Source of the DNA: Euphorbia lathyris
Lineage: Eukaryota; Streptophyta; Magnoliopsida; Malpighiales; Euphorbiaceae
NCBI RefSeq assembly: GCF_963576675.1
Contig: NC_088916.1
Location: 77,827,501-77,891,500 of the forward strand
Length of the DNA: 64,000 bases
Reading direction: 5' to 3'
This document shows positions 11,550 to 21,256 of this stretch, piece by piece (the stretch's first letter is position 1; the number at the start of each line of letters is the position of its first letter). The notes below the pieces were generated by a model. The model made no database searches, was not told the DNA's origin, and worked only from the letters and a program-made list of their open reading frames with translations. The translations under genes and the position numbers were made by a program.

Positions 11550-13974
11550 GGCATGAACACAAAATTAAAAATTATTTATGAACACAAAATTTAATTATTA
11601 TACAACTGTTAGACGAGGTGTCGCGTCCTAATCTCCCGGAAGGACCGGGGGGTGGACAACCTCATGGCGACGTAAGCGGTGATTGGCGCCGAAAGCAACC
11701 AATCGCGGAATCAAGCTGCTCGGCAGGACCGGAGCTCGGAGATATGGAAGAGTCGCCACCCACGAATGGGAAAATGAACACCGATCCCTTGCGGGAGACC
11801 GGTGTGGGTTCGGGAAACTTAGGTACGAGCCGAGAAGGCTAGCTCCTTTCTGGAGAAAGGCTACTAGGCACCCCGACATCGCCCGGTTATGAACCACCGG
11901 CCTCCTACTCAGCATGTTAGGCGATAACGGACTAATCGTATACTTCTTTAAGTTTAAAATTCATTTGAAACCCTTTTCTTTCTCTTTTTGGAAACCATTT
12001 TGAGCATATGATATTGAAAAGCCACATCAGTAAAGAATCACCCATTTATGTTTATACATACACAGAGAGGGGGAAGAAAGAAGTGATTTATTTACAACCG
12101 TATTTAAATGTTATGTTGTGTGTCTATTCTACATTAACTCATTCCCCCAAAACGATGTTTATTACATGGTTCGCATCTTAATCGCCGTTGGAACGATTTA
12201 GGTGCGTTTTAAAACCCCGTTTGATGAAGCTTACCCGAATCGCCGTTGGAACGACTCAAGTAATTGAAAACGTTAAAGTAAAAGCCTTTTAATAAGAAAA
12301 ACGTGGTTAAACATACAAGTCAATTTTATTTTGTACAAATTCATTAAGAAAGCGATTCAAAATCTCCATTATTAACAAAGAAAACGATTTTGATTACAAT
12401 GTTCGCTTAATCCGTCGTTGGAACGGACTAAGGTTTTAAAACGTGGTGTTTTGAAGACGATTTGAAATATCAACCAAAATGACTCTATTTATCTACATTA
12501 GAGATCTAAGAAAGCTCATTAGCTTAAATAATTTAATTGAAAACTCTCTTTTTGTGACTTATTTTCCTCACTTATTTAATGGACTCTCTAACTATTATAA
12601 TTACATCAATAAACACATTTAGGTCCAAAAGTTAATTTTTCCAAGTGAAGCCCATTTGAAACATGGACTTATAAATGACCAAAAGAAATAAAGAAAATAA
12701 TATAGATATATATTTACACATTTAGCCCAAAAGACATAAAATAAGAGTAAAAGAAAATATACTATCTAATACATATATAAGAAAGAATAATGAAAATAAT
12801 ATATTTATACTTTAAACACAAGAAAATGGTGAATGAAATTCATAAATAAGAAAATAGCATTTATCACTCAAAATAATTTTATTTAACAATAATTAAGATA
12901 ACCCAAATATACCCCAAAACTATATATATACATAACTAATATAATCCTAATGTCAAAAAGACTATATGTTCATCCTCCAATATCTACTAATTATCTCCCA
13001 AAATGCCCAAGTAAATAACATTTAAAATAGAATTTAATGTAATTTAAATGAATAATAATAAAAAAGAAAGTAATATGTACATATATAAAAAATTAGAATG
13101 AAAATGGAATACCAATCTCCTAAAATAATTATATATGCTAAAGTTTTAAAACAATTTGAGAAGAATATATTACATAATTATATATATATATGCTAAGGAT
13201 TAAAAGTCTAAAAGTTGAGAAAAAGGGACCGAAATGGCATTTTTTAAATTTTGGCAGATTTACCGACGGAAAATCCGTCGGTAAACAGCATTTAGTGACA
13301 GAATTGGCAAATTACAGCAGCACTCCAATATTTTCCAGATTTATTCAAAAGCTTTAAATTAAATCTAATTCAATCGTTTTGGACTTCCGAACTACCAAAG
13401 ATGGATCATAGCCGAACACGGAAGCTCCTAAAACGAAGTTTTTATTTTAAAACGTTATTTGGAAACCTCTTTTAAATAAAAAACTTATAATTACAACATT
13501 TTCGATACCCGAACTACCTTTTTATCGGATCATGGTTCGTATTGGGATATCCAAAACGAGGTTTTTATTTTAAAACAAAACCGAATTTTATTTAACACGA
13601 AACGAAAATTAAATAAATACGTTAATTAAATAAAACGTGACAAAATAAATAAATAACTAACGGAATAAAAACTATAGCATAAAAAAAATAAATAGAAGGA
13701 GAGAATAAATTAAATAAAATAAAGAGTCTAGTCCTCGGATAATACCTTTAATTCGGTATCTGACCGTCGAAGTCGATTGATTCCACGAACCGCGAGCTCC
13801 CGTTTTTTATGAAAAATTTAGTAAAAATTGAACTTAGGAAATTTAGAGATTTTCAATTTTAGGAAAAAAAAATGTTTTTTTCCCAAAAAATCCACCTCCT
13901 CTCTCTAGAAAAATATCTAGTGTGAGAAAGCTCTCCCAAAAAAATCCTCTTTTTTCACCTTGGGATCCGTGCCC

Positions 13975-13981
13975 TTATATA
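13975..13981 (-). promoter_or_regulatory. TATA box in the Tat 3' LTR
   Basis: TATATAA on the minus strand, sitting between the GC-rich palindrome block (upstream) and the AT-rich remainder of the LTR. The same box occurs in the other LTR at 35354-35348. It is the likely promoter for element RNA; the start site itself is not visible. Confidence 0.6.
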
Positions 13982-14002
13982 GGGAAACGGATCCCGGAAC
14001 AA

Positions 14003-14230
14003 TGGGCGACGCCCAAAAAAAAATTGGGCGTCGCCCATTGTGGTTGGGCGGCCGCCCAACCTAGTGTTGGGCTACCGCCCAACCTTGTTGGGCGGCCGCC
14101 CAACATGAGTTGGGCGGCCGCCAACAATGTTGGGCGATCGCCCAACGGCGTTGGGCGAGCGCCCAACCCTCGTCGGGTGTCCGCCCGACGCGTTGGGCGT
14201 TCGCCCGACGTGGTTGGGTGCCCGCCCGGC
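14003..14230. repeat. GC-rich palindrome array in the Tat 3' LTR
   Basis: About eleven short palindromes of the form TTGGGCGNNCGCCCAA lie one after another, with centres such as GGCC, GATC and GAGC. They lie directly upstream of the LTR TATA box on the minus strand. The partner LTR has about nine at 35375-35565, so units have been gained or lost since insertion. Confidence 0.85.
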
Positions 14231-14841
14231 GACCCTCGGGGCGTGCCCCGCGCCGTCGAACGCGTGCACTCCGTGGCCGCCGAGCACGCGTTCCGCGCAG
14301 CTAGACGCTCGCACATCGCGGCCGCCGAACGCGCGCCTCGCGCTGCCAGGCACGTGTGCTCAACGGCCCACGAGGGCGCGCACCGCCAGCGGTCCCAGGC
14401 ATTGCTCGGGCGTCGAGAGCGTGCCACTCACGGTGCGTCCGACGGACGCCACGCGCACGTCTCGAGCCGTCAAACGGGCGTTCGACCATCGTCGTCCGCG
14501 TGCGGGATGCCGTTGTGTGCCCGCGTCGTGCCGTTAATTTTCCTCAGCTTATTATTCTTTATATATTTTTCAAAACTTCCGGAATCAATCGTTTCGACCG
14601 CCTTGTTTCAGGTTTTCATCACAGGTCCTCCGACTCGGTGTCTACAGTTGCCCCTACTTTTCTATTTTGACAGTGATGTGTGTGGTTCGAAAACGTTTTT
14701 GCTAACGTAACACATGCAATGTAAAACATATAAAAGTAAAAGACACGTAACGAGTAGGAGGAAACATACCTGACCTTTGCGCTGCGCGCTCTGGCGTTGC
14801 TCTCTGACTGCATCAGACTCTGCTTCGGGCTGCACCCTAGT

Positions 14842-15385
14842 TCACGATCGCGGGGATAATGGCTAAATAGCTACCCTAGTTTATGACCGCGGGGATAATG
14901 GCTAAACAGCTACCCTATTTCAAGATTACGGGGATAATGGCTAAACAGCTACCCTGATTTACGACTGTGGGGATAATGGCTAAACCGCTACCCTAGTCTA
15001 CGATCTTAGGTAAATATGGCTCAAAAGCAACTCCGGTCTGCGACCATGAGTCAGATGGCTCAAAAGCAACTCCGATCTGCGACCGTGAGTCAGATGGCTC
15101 AAAAGCAAATCCGATCTGCGACCGTGAGTCAGATGGCTCAAAAGCAACTCCGGTCTGCGACCGTGAGTCAGATGGCTCAAAAGCAACTCCGGTCTGCGAC
15201 CGTGAGTCAGATGGCTCAAAAGCAACTCCGGTCTGCGACCGTGAGTCAAATGGCTCAAAAGCAACTCCGGTCTGCGACCGAGAGTCAAATGGCTCAAAAG
15301 CAACTCCGGTCTGCGACCGTGAGTGAAATGGCTAAAAAGCAACTTCGGTCTGCGACCGTGAGTCAAATGGCAAAAAAGCGGGTTC
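14842..15385 (-). repeat. 39-bp tandem array in the Tat 3' region
   Basis: Four units of one type (core GGGGATAATGGCTAAACAGC, 14842-15000) run into about nine units of a second type (core ATGGCTCAAAAGCAACTCCG, 15016-15370). Both have a 39-bp period and share the ATGGCT(C/A)AA segment, so they look like two subfamilies of one array. Because 39 is divisible by three, open frames appear on both strands (MAQKQLRSATVSQ repeats on plus), but these are products of the periodicity. Tat elements are known to carry variable tandem arrays between pol and the 3' LTR that can seed satellites. Confidence 0.9.
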
Positions 15386-15723
15386 TGTTTCTGGATTTTC
15401 TTACCACACGGTTGTCTGTATTTTCTCACTAGAGCTATCATCTCGACGATTCGATGGGCACACGTCTGAGTCCGAAATGAAATAGACTACTGATTGTTTT
15501 TCTGTTGACTGTCGTCTGTATTTCGACTGGTGTCACTGTTCTGTAAAAATTAGCTGTTGTCTGGAATTGATGTTTTGACAATGTTAGTCACTGTCTGGGA
15601 GAAATGCAGGCTGAAACGGACTGCAAATCGGAGGTCTGTGCACCTGGTAATTAATTATTTACTTTTTACCTTTATGTCAAATCGTATTTTTTTCACTATT
15701 TACGGGAATGTCATTCCCTTTTC

Positions 15724-15733
15724 CTATATAAGG
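15724..15733 (+). promoter_or_regulatory. TATA box of the antisense plant-mobile-domain gene
   Basis: CTATATAAGG on the plus strand lies about 80 bases before the gene's ATG. It is followed by a CT-rich leader (CTTCCCTCTCCTCTTTCTCTC) typical of plant 5' UTRs. This suggests the gene is transcribed independently of the retrotransposon. Confidence 0.65.
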
Positions 15734-15810
15734 TGGTGGGGTTTCATTTCAACCCCACACCTTCCCTCTCCTCTTTCTCTCACTAGACTTCAATTTGGAT
15801 TATTCTCGGG

Positions 15811-18800
15811 ATGGATTTAGACGAATGGGATGGCACCAGAGGCATGGACGAGGTTTACGTAAACCTGGATAGAGTGGATACCTTCCACGACCCTACAACA
15901 CACTTGAGCAGGACACGCTGCAATGAGGTAAGTGGTTTCTCACTTTTATTTGATTTGAACTCTAGGCTTTAGCATTCCTATACGAACATGATTTGCATGC
16001 TAATTCTTAGACTGCCTTAGAGGACTTTTAGCTAGAAAACGTGAATTCCTTTATTTACACGTAACACCTGTTTGTTTTTGTAAGAATGCGCGCTATATGC
16101 ATGTGAATAGTAAAAACGTGAATAGTGCACGTGAATAGTAAACACGTGAATAGTAAAAACTTAGCTAATGCACGTGAATAGTAGAACATGAATAGTGACA
16201 ACGTGAATAGTAAAAACTTAGCTAGTGCACGTGAATAGTGGCAACGTGAATAGTAAAAACTTAGCTAAAGAACGTGAATAGTAAAAACGTGAATAGTGCA
16301 CGTGAATAGTAAAAACATGAATAGTAAAAACTTAGCTAATGCACGTGAATAGTAGAACCTAATCTATGCTCCTCGTCACCGCAGACGAGGGTGGATCAAA
16401 GAATTGACTCAACCTTACGTGAAGGACCCTACATGAGAGATTTTTGCGGAAAATTGGTCCTAACTAACCGGATGTCTCTAAGTTAGAAAATGGAAGAATA
16501 CCTAGTCTTAACGCGTTCTTTTCAATTGCATGCTTTAGGAGCTGTATTTAAATTTTCTTATCTTGTTCCTTTTTTAGTTCATTGAGATTTCGAGGACCAC
16601 CGCCGAGGTTCTCTCATGGTATGATAGGCTAGGTGCCGCGGCGAGAGCCCGTGTGCAGGAGTTGGGCTTCGGATCCTTTATTGCAGCGCTGCCCCGCACC
16701 AACGGGGTATGCGATCCTTTTGGCCTACGGGCCTTATGCGAGCGGTGGGTTGACTCGACCCACACCTTCCACCTTTCCTTTGGGGAGATGACCATCTCGC
16801 CTCGAGATTTTTTGCTGTTGACAGGATTGCGAGGGAGCAACACTCCCGTCCCTTTCCACTTTGGTATGATACGACCACGGGTCGACCCTACTAGGCTTGC
16901 TACCTTGATTGGACCGGGAGTTCGTCTATGCACCAAGTCTACTCCGGCGAAATTTATTTCCACTGCTAGCCTTTTGAATAGACGGGATTTCTGCGAGACT
17001 GACGCTACCGACTTGGCGGTTCGTAGCTTCTTGGTATACGCTCTGAGTGAGACGATTTTCCGCACGAAGGGCGGGAAGGTACATGCGGGCCTCATTCAGG
17101 CGCTCAGCGATTTGGATGCAGCGGCTTCCTACGATTGGGCGGGGGCAGGCTTAGCCTTTCTTTATAAGTTTTTGGATCTGACTTGCCGGAAGCGTAAGGA
17201 CTTCGGTGGTTATACCTTTGCTCTGCTGGTACGTGACACCTTCTTGACTTATCCGTCTTATCTTTTTCGCATTTTTCACACTCCTAGTCCTTGTTTTTAC
17301 CGCAGGTGTGGGCATACGAGAGACACATCCTTCCTAGCCGGTCTCGACCTCGACCGAGAGTGCCGAGGCCGCCATTTATGACTCGATGGAGGGACTTCGA
17401 CTTGAGCGCTGAGAGGAGTCGGACAGTGTCGCGGCTTCTGGATCGGATCGACTCGCTGACCCTGAGTTAGGTAGGTTTTGCCCCATCGTGCCAGATTTTG
17501 GTTTGAGCCTTTCTGACTTTCTCTTTGTGTATTTTGCTTTAGATTCAGTTCAGGTGGGATGACCTCGACTTCGGCCCTGAGTATGCATACGTGTCGATGA
17601 TCCAGGAGCAGCAGTGTGTGCTCACCGGCCCCTGCGTGCGGGCGTGGTATTTAGGGGATCGAGGCATTACCGGGGTTAGAGACGCTCATAGGACGCCGGG
17701 TGAGATCCCCATCTCTATATTCGCGGTACGGACCCTGCCTTTATCAGTCATTCGTCGGGACCTGACCCGTAGGTATGTTGGTAGAGCGGTGTGGATTCAC
17801 GCCGGGTGCCGCGAGCCTTACTTGTCTACTTTACTGAGCGCGAGGGATGCCCCGGCGACAGCGATGGAGGTAGATCCGGTGACGGACGTGTTTTTGAGAG
17901 AGGCTGTCGCGACAGTCTTCGGTCAGGAGGAGGTTCCGGTAAGTGATTCCGTTCCCCCTTCATTTTATTTACGATATGCTCGGAGGTTTTATTGTGTGTT
18001 TTTTTTTTTGCAGGAGGGATCTTGGAGGAGTGCCCACTTATCTGATTTTTTTGATGGCACTCAGACTCAGACACCAGCGCGCGAGCAGCCCTACTTCGTC
18101 GGCGAGTCCTCCAGCACAGCCCGACCGGAGAGATCGTCCATAGGCGTGCCTATACCAGGCTATGGGAGGGATTATGCTACGATCCGCTATGACGAATCTG
18201 GGACACCTTATGCGGGATTTGAGGCGGCCCCTCCTATCTTCTCCTCGAGGGTCCCGTTTGATCCCTCGGACGCTTCACTGACCACTAGGGAGACCTGTAC
18301 AGACTACGTGGATCTATCCGGCTTCCTACAAGATTGCCTCAGCTTGCGCTGCACCGACCACCTGGTATGTATCATTACTGTACTTTAGTGTAGTGAAATG
18401 TATGCATGTATGTATGATTTATGTTTTTGCCTATGCTGCCTCTTATCTGTTTTTTTTTCTTTTTTTTTTTTTTTTTTTTGTAGAGTGATCTTCATGCCCA
18501 TGAGCGGAGACAGAGTGAGCTAGTGTGGGAAGCTGATGCCCGAGTTGGTCATGTGTATCAAGAGAGGAACGACCACTGGTCGGGGGTGATGCGACGGGAG
18601 ACTGAGGGTCGCCTTGCCGTCGAGGAGAGGGCGCGTGATGAGTCGATCAGACGCCTTGCTGCAGAGGAGAGAGCACGAGCTACTGATGAGAGAGCACGGG
18701 TTTCTGATGAGAGAGCGCGAGCTTCTGATGAGAGAGCGCGTGCTGCCGAGGAGACACTATCTGCGGAGCGGGCATCTCACCTGAGAGATTTTGAGAACTA

Positions 18801-18822
18801 TTGGGACTTCCCTCCGTATTAG
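15811..18822 (+). CDS. Plant mobile domain (PMD) gene carried antisense in the Tat element, six exons
   Basis: Exons: 15811-15927, 16578-17228, 17306-17470, 17543-17938, 18014-18364, 18484-18822. All five introns are GT-AG and phase 0 (donors GTAAGT, GTACGT, GTAGGT, GTAAGT, GTATGT), giving 672 codons to a TAG just before 18823. Exon 2 holds the PMD core: an RW-x-D-S-x-THTFHLSFGEMTIS motif, an LLLTGLRG motif and a DLAVRSFLVYAL helix. Exon 3 starts VWAYERHILP, matching the W-A/W-E motif of the family, and exon 4 has FRWDDLDFGPEY. The C-terminus is a charged helix with seven-residue repeats (SDERARA), probably a coiled coil. The only flaw is codon 311, TAG at 17468-17470, the last codon of exon 3. 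PMD proteins (MAIN, MAIL1 relatives) affect gene and transposon silencing; the role of element-borne copies is unknown. Extra antisense genes are reported for Tat elements. Confidence 0.8.
16095..16360 (+). repeat. GTGAATAGT repeats in intron 1 of the PMD gene
   Basis: The nonamer GTGAATAGT occurs about twelve times exactly, with two ATGAATAGT variants, alternating with AAAAAC and AAAACTTAGCTAATGCAC spacers. It forms an irregular tandem array of 15-28 bp steps confined to the 650-bp first intron. No function is evident. Confidence 0.8.
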
Positions 18823-19282
18823 GCTCGTAGCTTTCATTGTTGCTTTGTAGCTTTTATTAGGGTTTCTCCGATGTATAGCTGATGTATAGGGAGTGGGGTG
18901 GATAGTAGGTAGGCTTTTTGTGAAAAGTAGGATAGGAAATGTATAACTCGTGATTCATATTACCATGCATTCAGTAGATTATGATGATTCTAATCATTCT
19001 CGTCAAATATATTCATGCCTTTATTTATTTACAAACCACAGAAATACTTAGTCTCTTATACATTGTTTTTGTAATTGCTCAAGTCATAACTATTGTTACC
19101 AGGACCCGCCTTTCGGTTTTCGGATCCCGGCGATTTTTCTCCTCTCCTTTTACTATCCCGAAATTTTTAAATGAGTGCCCTTTCGGGTTTTCACCCATTG
19201 GGATTTCCCTTATTGTTGCATAGGTCGCCCTTTGCGGGTTTTCGACCTATCGGGAATTTTTCTTTTTTTTTCTCTTTTTTTT
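18823..19282. other. Interval between the convergent PMD and pol 3' ends
   Basis: About 460 bp with no coding sequence. It should hold the 3' UTR of the PMD gene, and on the other strand sequence downstream of integrase. A T-rich run lies at 19258-19283. Confidence 0.5.
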
Positions 19283-21256
19283 TTACGAAAAGTATTTCTT
19301 AAGCCTATCCAGATTGGTAGGTTCGGAGAATTCCATGCCGTCCATTGTGGTTAACTTCACCGCTCCTTTGCTTAGTATCTTCTTCACGACGAATGGTCCT
19401 TCCCAGTTAGGCCTGAACTTCCCCCTCGGGTCGGTGTGCGTCACACGGATCTGTTTCAGCACCAAATCTCCTTCTTTGATAGGGCTGGTCTTGACTTTTT
19501 TATTGAAAGCCCGAGCCATCCTTCTTTGATACAACTGTACATGGTAAAGGGCTTCCATCCTTTTCTCATTAACTAAAGCCAACTGCTCGCATCGCCTCTT
19601 TACCCATTCCGCCTCGGGAATTTCTGCTTCCACTGCGATTCTCAACGATCGCTTTTCAATCTCAATCGGCAAAACTGCTTCTGTGCCATACACCAAAGAG
19701 AATGGTGTTGCCCCAGTCGAGGTTCTGACTGTCGTGCGATAAGCCCACAACGCAAGAGGGAGGTGCTCATGCCAGTTCCGATGTGATTCTACCGTCTTTA
19801 CGAGGATCCTTTTAAGGTTCTTATTAGCTGCTTCTACTGCCCCATTAGCCTGTGGACGGTACGTAGAAGACCTGTGATGTTCAATGCCATATTCTCGGAA
19901 AAGATTCCTTACTTCCCCCTGAAACTGGACTCCGTTATCCGTGATCATGTGATGAGGCACTCCGAACCTGGTGATCAAGTGTTTTTCAATGAACTTTCTC
20001 ATCTGCTTGGATCCCAGTTTGCTAAACGACTCTGCTTCTACCCACTTGGTGAAATAATCGATGGCGACTGCAATAAACTTATGTCCATTTGAAGCATTAG
20101 GCCTTACTTCGCCAATGATGTCAATGCCCCAAGCAGCGAATGGCCAAATAGGTGCTAGCACGTGTAATTCCATGGCCGGAAGATGACTGCAATCGCCGTG
20201 GATTTGACAATCGTGACATTTCTTCGCATACTCGTTACAATCCCTTTCCATGGTGAGCCAATAGAAGCCTTGCCTAATAATTTTCTTAGCGAGTACTGCT
20301 CCTCCCATATGGGCTCCACAAATTCCCGAATGTACTGATTCCATCGCTTCGCGGGCTTCACCCGCATCCAAGCATCTTAGTTGTAATCCGTCAATGTGCC
20401 TTTTGTAAAGCAAGTCGTTATGGATGACGAACTGACGAGCTAGCCTTCTAATCACAGCTTGATCCCTAGGTTCTGACTCTGCCGGATATGTTCCATTTTT
20501 CATGAAGTTCACGATATCGAAATACCACGGTTTTTCATCTGCCCCTAACAGCATTACGTCTTCGTAGCACGGTTTGTGAGATCTTCTCAATACTAATGGT
20601 TTCGAAGCAAGGTTCCGGGGGTTGTCCCAAACTGACACCAAAGTGGCCAAGGCATCCGCGGCCTGGTTCTGAGCTCGAGGAATGTGATAGAAGCGACATT
20701 CTTTGAATCTCAATGCCAACCCTCCTAGCTGATCTAGATACGGACGTAGCCTTTCTTCTCTCACTTCCCAGTTCCCTTGTGCCTGTTCGATGATCAACTT
20801 GGAGTCACCCCAAATTTCGACATATGATGCTCCCAGTGCTGCTAATGACTCCAAACCATAAATGCACGCTTCATATTCGGCCATATTATTAGTAAGAGGG
20901 AAGGATAACTTCTTCGCCATCGGGATTCTTTCTCCTTCCGGTGAGATAAGTAGTACTCCTACTCCGGCTCCACTCGAATTAACTGCTCCGTCGAAGAACA
21001 TTTTCCATGGTATGACTTCGATTGCGTTCAAATGTTCATCGGGGAAATCATAGCTTACTTCTTCCTCTTCTGCATTCAGGGGTTGGTTAGCCAGAAACTC
21101 TGCCACGGCTCTTCCTTTGATAACCTTCTTCGTCACATATTCAATGTCAAACTCGGACAAAAGCAACAACCATCTGGCTAACTTCCCCGTTAAGGATGGA
21201 GTTCGGTATAGATACTTCACGGGGTCCATCCGAGAAATAATGATCACTTTATACGA
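19283..21256 (-). pseudogene. Tat pol, 3' half: second RNase H and integrase
   Basis: This is one open stretch on the minus strand, directly following the stop at 21259-21257. Counting from the methionine at 21247, it begins with the end of the first RNase H/connection (MDPVKYLY near 7-14). An archaeal-type RNase H follows at about 80-205, with acidic residues D86 (FFDGA), E124 (MAEYEA), D148 (GDSK) and D198 (AADAL). Next come the HHCC zinc site (H306, H313, C344, C347) and the integrase core with DDE residues D376 (GIDIIG), D437 (ITDNG) and E472 (GAVEAANK). The C-terminus has the FRPNWEGPFVV segment. All catalytic residues are present, so this half looks intact. In the element it removes RNA during reverse transcription and inserts the cDNA. 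Confidence 0.88.

Larger units (their letters stand above)
11607..14646 (-). repeat. 3' LTR of the Tat element (3040 bp)
   Basis: Termini are TGTTAGACGAGG and GGTGTCTACA on the plus strand. On the minus strand U3 begins at 14646, preceded by purine-rich AAAAGTAGGGGCAAC (14661-14647), the polypurine tract. A TATATAA box on the minus strand at 13981-13975 suggests a U3 of about 0.67 kb and a very long R-U5. Open frames in both strands of the GC-rich part are chance frames. Confidence 0.92.

Noticed and set aside
11618..11915. Overlapping frames at the LTR start, repeated at 32974-33283
   Set aside because: They lie in LTR sequence, are present on both strands and lack a recognised domain.
13922..14710. 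Long open frames on both strands in the GC-rich LTR part (also 35295-36028)
   Set aside because: High GC lowers stop frequency; several overlapping frames are open at once and none resembles a protein family.
15010..15390. CRISPR-like array from regular spacing
   Set aside because: The repeats are contiguous, with no unique spacers, in a plant retrotransposon.
15016..15432. Open frames of 138 and 147 codons on both strands in the 39-bp array
   Set aside because: They result from a repeat length divisible by three without stops; no start context or family match.
16574..17095. Minus-strand frame of 173 codons opposite the PMD gene
   Set aside because: Shadow of PMD exon 2; the plus strand has family motifs and splice sites.
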